Source: Burkholderiales bacterium
Lineage (GTDB): Bacteria; Pseudomonadota; Gammaproteobacteria; Burkholderiales; SG8-39
Reading direction: 5' to 3'
Length of the DNA: 5,991 nucleotides
Assembly (NCBI GenBank): GCA_020846575.1
Contig: JADLDQ010000254.1
Coordinates: 1-5,991, forward strand
Positions 1-5,400 of this stretch are shown piece by piece; the first letter of the stretch is position 1; each line of letters opens with the position of its first letter. A model generated the notes under the pieces. The model was given only the letters and a program-made list of their open reading frames with translations. It was not told the origin of the DNA and did not search any database. Both the position numbers and the translations under genes were made by a program.

Positions 1-126
1 ATCAAGAAAGTTGAATTCGAGCGACTTGAACTGAAGTTTTCATCAAGTCACACCCTTACGACCGAAGTCTTTAGTGGCGGAGAGTCATACCATCTGGTTA
101 CGAGCCAGGGATCGGTCACGGTATAG
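1..126 (+). CDS. 3' end of an unidentified protein, truncated by the window edge
   Basis: A reading frame is open from the first base and closes at TAG 124-126, giving 41 residues that begin IKKVEFERLELKF and end SQGSVTV. The segment alternates charged and hydrophobic residues as a beta-rich domain would, and its composition looks like real coding sequence. No family is recognisable from so short a piece. Its place directly in front of an orphan Rhs C-terminal module makes it a candidate for the immunity gene of a preceding Rhs toxin, because orphan modules usually sit right behind the immunity gene of the main locus; this is inference from position only. It could also be a chance open frame, since 41 codons is weak evidence. 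Confidence 0.4.
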   Translation: MKKVEFERLELKFSSSHTLTTEVFSGGESYHLVTSQGSVTV

Positions 127-173
127 ACCCAAAGTATCGCCCGTCCGTCAGACGCGGCTCAGTCGGCACTTGA

Positions 174-230
174 AACGTCTATGCCTACGTGGGCAAAAAC
201 CCGGTCAACTACACCGATCCGATGGGGCTC
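174..230 (+). other. Remnant of the Rhs repeat-associated core, 3' end only
   Basis: Translated in the frame of the downstream toxin, this stretch reads NVYAYVGKNPVNYTDPMGL, which matches the conserved end of the Rhs core (typically NxYAYVGxNPVNYxDPxGL). An in-frame TGA lies immediately upstream at 171-173, and further upstream there is only patchy resemblance to the core (LRAR at 98-109 and an RY-x-PK segment near 119-134, in another frame). The core is therefore cut off at its conserved end. This short conserved tract is where Rhs C-terminal cassettes recombine with a full-length gene. Confidence 0.75.
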
Positions 231-803
231 TCAGCCGATGGGCCCACGCAGAGTGCGCCGAGCTATCCGGTGCTCGTCGCATGCGCGCCAGTCTGCCCGC
301 CAATCGCAGTTCCGGGTCTGACGCCACCGGCTGTTGGCGCCGCTGGCACGCCGGGATATCGAGGCCTCGCGCAGCCACAGCAAAATCCAGGTGGGTACGA
401 AGCGCAACTCGGCTTGCCGACCGGAACGCCTCCGTCGGTCATAGAACAAGTCGGCACCGCGATCTGTGGGTTTGTGAGTGGTGCAGCGAGTGGTGCGCAG
501 AACCTCTGGAATTTGATCTTCAACCAAGGGTCACCGCAGATCAATCCGCAAGATTTGGTCGGAAAGACTCCGGCAGAAATTCATAGGTTGGCTACGCAAA
601 GCGGATTGATCCCGAAAGGTCCTGACCCGATGGGTGGCCGAGGGGCCTACGTGGACCCCGTAACAGGAGAGCAACGTGTGCTCATCCATCCTGGGCTCGG
701 ACATATCCATGTGAATAACCCGAGCGGACAGCGTCTCGATGTGAACGGACGACCTGTCGCTCCAGAATCGCCGGCGGCGCATTTACCGCTCGGTACCCCG
801 TAG
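189..803 (+). CDS. Orphan Rhs C-terminal toxin module
   Basis: The first possible start in frame is GTG 189, inside the Rhs core remnant, giving 204 residues. Residues 10-14 (DPMGL) are the junction after which Rhs proteins carry variable C-terminal toxins. Residues 15-117 are a Pro/Ala/Gly-rich spacer with a small hydrophobic stretch (VGTAICGFVSGAA). Residues 118-204 form a compact domain opening with DLVGKTPAEIHRLA and carrying HPG (His167), HIH (His172 and His174), a following NNPSGQRLD and a final AAHLPL. The histidine, Arg and Asp pattern is compatible with a small nuclease toxin, but I cannot name the family or assign catalysis. No convincing ribosome binding site precedes the GTG, so the module is probably silent unless recombined onto a complete Rhs gene. 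The immunity candidate follows 8 bases after the stop. Confidence 0.75.
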   Translation: MGKNPVNYTDPMGLSADGPTQSAPSYPVLVACAPVCPPIAVPGLTPPAVGAAGTPGYRGLAQPQQNPGGYEAQLGLPTGTPPSVIEQVGTAICGFVSGAASGAQNLWNLIFNQGSPQINPQDLVGKTPAEIHRLATQSGLIPKGPDPMGGRGAYVDPVTGEQRVLIHPGLGHIHVNNPSGQRLDVNGRPVAPESPAAHLPLGTP

Positions 804-806
804 AGG
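802..806 (+). promoter_or_regulatory. Ribosome binding site of the immunity candidate
   Basis: AGAGG lies 5 bases before ATG 812 and overlaps the TAG stop (801-803) of the toxin module. The overlap suggests translational coupling of toxin and immunity reading when the upstream gene is translated, and supports the 812 start. Confidence 0.5.
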
Positions 807-811
807 TCGTC

Positions 812-1090
812 ATGCACGATTGGACGCTTATCTCGATTCATGTTGAGTGGAAGGAAGGGCGTGCCGTTCTCTCGCTTAGGAACGCGAGATCGGAAGTGGT
901 GTCCGTTATCGCTGATGGCGTATTTGACGTGATGATCCCTCGACGAAACGAGTGGGGTCCGAGTGTCAGCGTGAATAGCGTTACCGGTCCAGTGAATCAA
1001 GACGGGCTGCAAAGATTGGAAATTGAAATGCAGTCCGGTGATGTGATGCAAATCGTAGCGAAGTCCTTCCGTCTCCCGCCGAACGAGTGA
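812..1090 (+). CDS. Probable immunity protein for the Rhs toxin
   Basis: A 92-residue protein starting MHDWTLISIHVEW and ending FRLPPNE. It has no signal peptide or membrane segment, so it should be cytoplasmic, and its alternating pattern predicts a mostly beta-strand fold. Noticeable motifs are NEWGPSVSVN at about residues 45-54 and EIEMQSGDVMQI at about 71-82. Small beta-rich proteins with a WG-S-S-N segment and a QSGD segment are common beside Rhs and other polymorphic toxins, and this gene lies 8 bases after the toxin module on the same strand, the position occupied by cognate immunity genes. The family match is from memory and not verified. Its role would be to bind and neutralise the toxin domain at 540-803. 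Assignment as immunity rests mainly on position and size. Confidence 0.65.
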   Translation: MHDWTLISIHVEWKEGRAVLSLRNARSEVVSVIADGVFDVMIPRRNEWGPSVSVNSVTGPVNQDGLQRLEIEMQSGDVMQIVAKSFRLPPNE

Positions 1091-1160
1091 AGTAAGGACG
1101 CGCTCGATAGCGTTTGGGATACCGGCACCCCGCCATTGCGCGGGCGTTGTCGTTGCGGGC
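1091..1160. other. Convergent intergenic gap between Rhs module and toxin-antitoxin operon
   Basis: Seventy bases separate the stop of the immunity candidate from the stop of the opposite-strand PIN toxin. The only structure seen is a weak hairpin, CCCGC 1129-1133 against GCGGG 1140-1144 with a six-base loop and no T tract, so a terminator is not convincing. Base composition becomes more GC-rich across this gap, suggesting a boundary between two acquired segments. Confidence 0.5.
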
Positions 1161-1583
1161 TCAGGGACGGGTCTGGATCTTCACCAGCGCCTGAGCGGGC
1201 GCGAGGATGGGGATGCGCTGCCAGGACTTGAGGTTACGCAGGTGCGCATCGCCCGAGACGATGATCTCGGCCGCGGCGGCCAGGGCGCAGGCGAGCACCG
1301 CATCATCGTCGGGATCGGCTGCGACGACCGCGGCGATGGCGGCGGCGGGCACAGTGGCGGCAAGCAGCGCATAGCCGTGCACGAGCACTGCGGCGCTTGC
1401 CTGGTGCCGGGCGAGGATCGGGGCAAGGTGGCCACGGGAGAGGACGTCAGCCAATTCGGCAAGCAGCGCCTCGCTCGTGAAGGCGCTCGCTTGGCCGGAT
1501 CTCAGGAGATCGAGCAGCCGCCCCGGGGGCCCGGGCCAGAGCAGCCCGGAGACCACCACGTTGGTGTCAAGGACGATCCGCAC
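1161..1583 (-). CDS. PIN-domain ribonuclease toxin (VapC-like, PIN_3 type)
   Basis: This 140-residue protein has the acidic active-site residues of PIN-domain ribonucleases in order: Asp6 in RIVLDTNVVVSGLLW, Glu43 in LLAELADVL, Asp94 in the DPDDDAVLACA block (Asp92-Asp94 all possible) and Asp112 in IIVSGDAHL. The family cleaves RNA with a metal ion when released from its antitoxin. The LDTNVVVSG start and SGD-HL near the end match the branch usually annotated as 'putative toxin-antitoxin system toxin component, PIN family'. Length is normal and nothing is missing. The GTG start at 1583-1581 is preceded by AAGG (1593-1590) with a 6-base spacer, and the frame overlaps the antitoxin by 17 bases, so the two are translationally coupled. 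The exact RNA target cannot be read from sequence. Confidence 0.9.
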   Translation of the reverse strand: MRIVLDTNVVVSGLLWPGPPGRLLDLLRSGQASAFTSEALLAELADVLSRGHLAPILARHQASAAVLVHGYALLAATVPAAAIAAVVAADPDDDAVLACALAAAAEIIVSGDAHLRNLKSWQRIPILAPAQALVKIQTRP

Positions 1584-1827
1584 GGCCGGCCTTGCCCGCC
1601 GCGCGGCGTTCGGCGCGCACCGCGTCGACCTCGGCCTGGATCTCTTCCTCGCTCATGGGCGGGATGCCGGCGGCGCGCAGCCGCTCGACGGTCGTAAAAA
1701 ACGAATCGATCTGCCGGCGCCGCTCGATCGCCTCGCGCAGCAGCCGCTCGATCGCCTCCGGGGCGAGCAGCCCTGCGGCCTTTGCTTCGTTCGCCAGCGT
1801 GTCGGGCAGCGTGACGGTGAGTTCCAC
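1567..1827 (-). CDS. Antitoxin of the PIN toxin, ribbon-helix-helix-like N-terminus
   Basis: An 86-residue protein with the organisation expected of an antitoxin. Residues 2-7 (ELTVTL) form a short strand followed by two helices (about 10-19 and 22-37, EAIERLLREAIERRR), resembling a ribbon-helix-helix DNA-binding unit. The C-terminal half (PPMSEEEIQAEVDAVRAERR) is a charged helix of the kind that wraps over a PIN toxin. It starts at GTG 1827-1825 behind a strong AAGGAG site and ends inside the first codons of the toxin. Expected role: neutralise the PIN toxin and possibly help repress the operon. The family is inferred from pairing and helix pattern; the ribbon-helix-helix call is less sure than the antitoxin call. 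Confidence 0.8.
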   Translation of the reverse strand: MELTVTLPDTLANEAKAAGLLAPEAIERLLREAIERRRQIDSFFTTVERLRAAGIPPMSEEEIQAEVDAVRAERRAAGKAGRADRP

Positions 1828-1834
1828 GGCGCCT

Positions 1835-1840
1835 CTCCTT
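1835..1840 (-). promoter_or_regulatory. Strong ribosome binding site of the antitoxin, touching the regulator's stop codon
   Basis: On the minus strand AAGGAG stands 7 bases before the antitoxin GTG and shares a base with the TAA stop (1842-1840) of the XRE gene. This fixes the antitoxin start and ties the regulator and toxin-antitoxin pair into one transcript, with the antitoxin likely made in excess by its good site compared with the toxin's weaker one. Confidence 0.75.
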
Positions 1841-2232
1841 TAGCCGCCGGTGCGGCTCTCGGCCTTGCGCTTCAACTGCCCGCGCTCGATGAAGGCATCG
1901 AGCAGCTGCAGCACCTGGCGGCGCTCGGTGAGATCGAGCTTCTCGATGGCGAGCAGCCGCCGGCGCAGCCGGCTGTCGCCGTCTTGCTTGGCGAGGCGGC
2001 GCTTGGCCGGTTTGCCAAAAAGCTCATCGATCGTGACCCCGAGCGCCGCAGCGATCTTCGGCAGCAGGTTGGCCGGGGGGCTCGCGTTGGGGCTCTCGTA
2101 GTAGGCAACCATGCGCTGCGAGATGCCGAGGTCCTGGGCGAGTTCCACCTGGGTGTAGCCGGCGGCCTTGCGCAGCTGCGCCAGGCGCTCGCCGAAGTTG
2201 GCCGATTCCTGCAACTGGATGCGTTTGCCCAT
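1840..2232 (-). CDS. XRE/Cro-type helix-turn-helix transcriptional regulator
   Basis: A 130-residue DNA-binding protein. Residues about 13-70 are a complete XRE helix-turn-helix: ERLAQLRKAAGYTQVELA, then DLGISQRMVAYYES as the recognition region, then LLPKIAAALGVTIDELFG. A basic linker (PAKRRLAKQ) and a second helical section, RLRRRLLAIEKLDLTERR onward, probably serve dimerisation. The ATG at 2232-2230 was chosen because GGAG lies 9 bases upstream (2245-2242) and the helix-turn-helix begins normally from it; a longer in-frame start at 2349 would add 39 non-conserved residues and cover the promoter region. It heads the operon with the antitoxin and toxin and diverges from the primase gene, so it is well placed to repress both. 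The operator choice is inferred. Confidence 0.9.
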   Translation of the reverse strand: MGKRIQLQESANFGERLAQLRKAAGYTQVELAQDLGISQRMVAYYESPNASPPANLLPKIAAALGVTIDELFGKPAKRRLAKQDGDSRLRRRLLAIEKLDLTERRQVLQLLDAFIERGQLKRKAESRTGG

Positions 2233-2296
2233 CGTGTGCGTCTCCGAGCGATGGGCCGATTGTAGAAAGGGGGTCGCGGCCATGCAAGGGTACGGG

Positions 2297-2325
2297 TTGA
2301 CGTTTATACACATGCCGTATATTGT
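2297..2325 (+). promoter_or_regulatory. Candidate promoter for the primase gene
   Basis: TTGACG (2297-2302) matches the -35 consensus in five of six positions. Downstream lie TATATT (2318-2323, 15-base spacer) and TATTGT (2320-2325, 17-base spacer) as -10 candidates. The stretch is distinctly AT-rich in an otherwise GC-rich neighbourhood. It would give a leader of several tens of bases before the primase reading frame. This is a pattern match only. Confidence 0.45.
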
Positions 2326-2349
2326 GCCGTCCATCAGATTGTTTAGCAA
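2303..2349 (-). promoter_or_regulatory. Candidate promoter for the XRE-antitoxin-toxin operon
   Basis: On the minus strand TTGCTA (2349-2344) with CACAAT (2326-2321) gives a 17-base spacer with four of six matches in each hexamer. A separate TATAAA (2308-2303) is a better -10 but lacks a clear -35. Either start would run back-to-back with, and overlap, the candidate primase promoter. Confidence 0.35.
2305..2321. promoter_or_regulatory. Short inverted repeat, candidate operator of the XRE regulator
   Basis: TATAC (2305-2309) and GTATA (2317-2321) are perfect inverted arms around a 7-base centre ACATGCC. The palindrome lies between the -35 and -10 candidates of the plus-strand promoter and overlaps the minus-strand candidates, the usual site for a dimeric repressor. 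TGCCGT also occurs twice 12 bases apart (2313-2318 and 2325-2330), which could be a second binding unit. Arms of five bases are short, so chance cannot be excluded. Confidence 0.4.
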
Positions 2350-2385
2350 TCCAGCGTATCGAGCGGCCCTACAAGCGGAGGCGGC

Positions 2386-2430
2386 AGGGCGAGGATTCCC
2401 GAGGCGGAGATCGAGCGGCTGAAGACGGCG
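2386..2430 (+). other. Probable N-terminal codons of the primase lacking a standard start
   Basis: In the primase frame these bases read RARIPEAEIERLKTA and run directly into the annotated start. In primases of this type, as I recall them, the zinc finger is preceded by a similar segment close to MARIPEAEIERLK. No ATG, GTG or TTG exists in frame between the TAG at 2344 and GTG 2431; AGG 2386 stands where an ATG would be expected, with GGAGG at 2377-2381 four bases before it. ATT 2395 is a rare-start alternative. Confidence 0.5.
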
Positions 2431-5400
2431 GTGTCGCTAGAGCGGCTGGTGGAGGTCTCGGGGGTGGTGTTGAAGCGTGCCGGCAAGGACCGCTTGGGGC
2501 GCTGCCCGTTCCACGACGACCGGGAGCCCTCGCTGGTGGTGTCGCCGGCGAAGAACCTGTGGCACTGCCTGGGGGCCTGCCAGGCTGGTGGCACGGTGAT
2601 CGACTGGGTGATGCGCATGAACGGGGTGAGCTTCCGGCACGCGGTGGAGTTGTTGCGCGCCGATCCGGCGCTGGCGGCGGGCTCGCACCCGGTGCGCCAG
2701 GGCACGGTGAGGAAGCTGCCCGCGCCGCTTGCCGTGGACGCCGACGATCAGGCGATCTTGAATCAGGTGATCGGCTATTACCACGACACTCTCAAGGCCT
2801 CGCCCGAAGTGTTGGCGTACCTCCAGGCGCGCGGCATTGCCTCGGATGCGGCGATCACGACCTTCCGGCTGGGCTTTGCCAACCGCACGCTCGGTCTTCG
2901 GCTGCCCGAGAAAAGCCGCGCCGCCGGCGCTGCGATGCGCGCGCGGCTGCAGCGCCTGGGGATCCTGCGCGAATCCGGGCACGAGCACTTCAATGGTTCA
3001 CTGGTGATTCCGGTGACGGATGAACAGGGCAACATCACCGAGGTGTACGGGCGCAAGATCACGCCCAATCTGCGCCCGGGCACTGCACAGCATCTGTATC
3101 TGCCGGCCGGCCATCGCGCCGCCGGGCGCGGCGTTTGGAACATCGATGCCTTCAGCGCGAGCCGGGAAATCATCCTGTGCGAGGCGCTGATCGACGCGTT
3201 GACGTTCTGGTGCGCGGGCTATCGCAACGTGACTGCCGCCTACGGCGTGGAGGGCTTTACCGAGGAGCATCTGGCGGCGATGAAGCGCCAGGGCACCGAG
3301 CGCGTGCTGATCGGCTACGACCGCGACGAGGCCGGCGAGCGGGCGGCCGAGAAGCTCGCCCAGGGGCTGATGGCCGAGGGGATCGAGTGCTTCCGCATCC
3401 AGTTCCCCAAGGGGATGGATGCGAACGAGTACGCGCTGAAGCTGCAGCCGGCGGCGAAGTCGCTCGGTATCGCGATTCGTAAAGCGGTTTGGCTTGGCAA
3501 GGGGGAGGCGTCGAAGCCGCCGCAGACGGTGGTGCCGCTGGCCCAGGCATCGAGCGCGATCGAGGCCGACGCACACACGCCCGTGCGCGCGCTCGCGGCT
3601 TCTTCTTTAGCTGCTATAGCCGCTAAAGAGGAAAACCCCTCCCCGGCGCCGCTCGCCGAGCCCTTGCCGGCGAGCCCGATGCCGGCGGCCCCGAGTGCAG
3701 AGCCGCTGATCGAACAGCGCGAGCACCAGGTGCTCGTGACCTGTGGCGAAGGCGCCGATGTGCGGCGCTACCGGGTGCGCGGCCTGGCGAAGAATCTCTC
3801 GTTCGAAGTGCTGCGGGTGAACCTGCTCGCCTCCCGGGGCGAGGCGTTCTACGTCGATAGCTTCGATCTGTACAACGCCAAGCAGCGAAGCGCCTTCATC
3901 ACGCAGGCCGCGGCCGAGTTGGCCGTGTCCGAGCAGATCGTGAAAGCGGACCTGGGGCGGATGCGCCTGGTGCTGGAGAAGCTGCAGGACGAGGCGATCG
4001 GCAAGCACCTTGCGCCCGAGCAGCCCACGCACCCGGCGATGAGCGAGCCCGAGCGCGAGCCCGCGCTGGCGCTGCTGCGCGATCCGCGCCTGATCGAGCG
4101 TATTCCGCAGGACTTCGAGGCCTGCGGCTTGACCGGCGAGCCGCTCAACAAACTCGTCGGTTACCTCGCGGTGGTCTCCCGGAAACTCGACCGGCCGCTC
4201 GGGGTGGTGATCCAGTCCTCCAGCGCCGCCGGCAAGACGAGCCTCATGGATGCGCTGCTGGAATTCGTGCCGACCGAGGAGCGCGTGAAATACAGCGCGA
4301 TGACCGGCCAGGCGCTGTTCTACATGGACGGCGATCTGAAACACAAGGTGCTCGCCATCGTCGAGGAGGAAGGCGCGGCGCGCGCCTCGTACGCCTTGAA
4401 GCTCCTGCAGAGCGAAGGCGAGCTGACGATCGCCTCCACCGGCAAGGATCCGGAAACGGGGAACCTCATCACGCAGCCCTACCGGGTCGAGGGGCCGGTG
4501 GCGCTGTTGGTCACGACCACGGCGCGCGACCTGGACGAGGAATTGCTGAACCGCTGTCTGGTACTCACGGTCGACGAGAGCCGCGCGCAGACGCGCGCGA
4601 TCCACGCGCGCCAGCGCGAGGCGCGCACGCTCGAAGGCCTCATCGCCCGGCACGCGCGCGAGGCGCTGCGGCGGCTGCACCAGAACGCGCAGCGCCTCAT
4701 CCGGCCGCTGGATGTGCTCAACCCCTATGCACGCTGGCTCAGCTTCCCGGACCAGACGACACGGCTGCGGCGCGATCACGAGAAGTACCTGACGCTGATC
4801 GACACCATTGCGCTGCTGCATCAGCACCAGCGGCCGGTGAAGAGCGCCACGCGCGGCGAGCAGCGCATCGAATACGTCGAGGTGAGCCTGGAGGACATTG
4901 CGCTCGCCAACCGGATCGCGCACGAGGTGCTGGGGCGAAGCCTGGATGAGCTGCCGCCGCAGACGCGTCGCCTGCTGCGCTTGATCGAGCGCCATGTCGC
5001 TGGCGAATGCGAGCGAGCACGGCTGAAGCGCGCCGACTTCCGCTTTAGCCGCCGTGCGTTGCGCGAAGCGCTGGGCTGGGGCGACACGCAGTTGAAGGTG
5101 CACCTGGCGCGTCTGGTGGAGCTGGAGTACGTGCTCGCGCATCGCGCGGCGCGTGCGGGGCTGGAGTACGAGCTGGTGTACGAGGCGAGCGACAGCGAGC
5201 AGGTGCTGCGTTTCCCGGGCCTGGCCGAGGTGGAGGCGCTCAAGTACGCCTACGATGCTGCGCGGTCGGGTGTCAATGGCGCGCGGTCGGGGTCCGGTCG
5301 GCCCCCGGTCGGGGGGCGGTCGGGGCCTGGTCGGGGTGGGCAAAACGCGCCAACTCCCGAGACGCAAAGCGATTCCGGTCCATCGAGCACGAAAACCTCC

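Noticed and set aside
74..586. A 170-codon plus-strand frame over the Rhs module
   Set aside because: Its product is Arg/Trp/Ser-rich and the Rhs core and toxin motifs are read in a different frame; only a few core-like residues near 98-134 fall in it.
1129..1144. A hairpin between the convergent genes as a terminator
   Set aside because: The stem is only five pairs and neither strand has a following T run.
1477..2265. A 262-codon plus-strand frame across the toxin-antitoxin operon
   Set aside because: It runs antisense to three overlapping, well-supported genes and shows no recognisable domain.
2233..2349. A longer start for the XRE regulator adding 39 residues
   Set aside because: The extra residues are not helix-turn-helix sequence, they cover the promoter-like AT-rich stretch, and ATG 2232 has its own GGAG site.
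2322..3023. A 233-codon plus-strand frame overlapping the primase start
   Set aside because: Apart from a possible few codons near 2358-2394 it is Gly/Ala/Arg-rich and out of phase with the zinc finger and catalytic motifs.
5264..5334. A CRISPR array at the GGTCGG repeats
   Set aside because: The period is only 11 bases and there are no unique spacers of CRISPR length.
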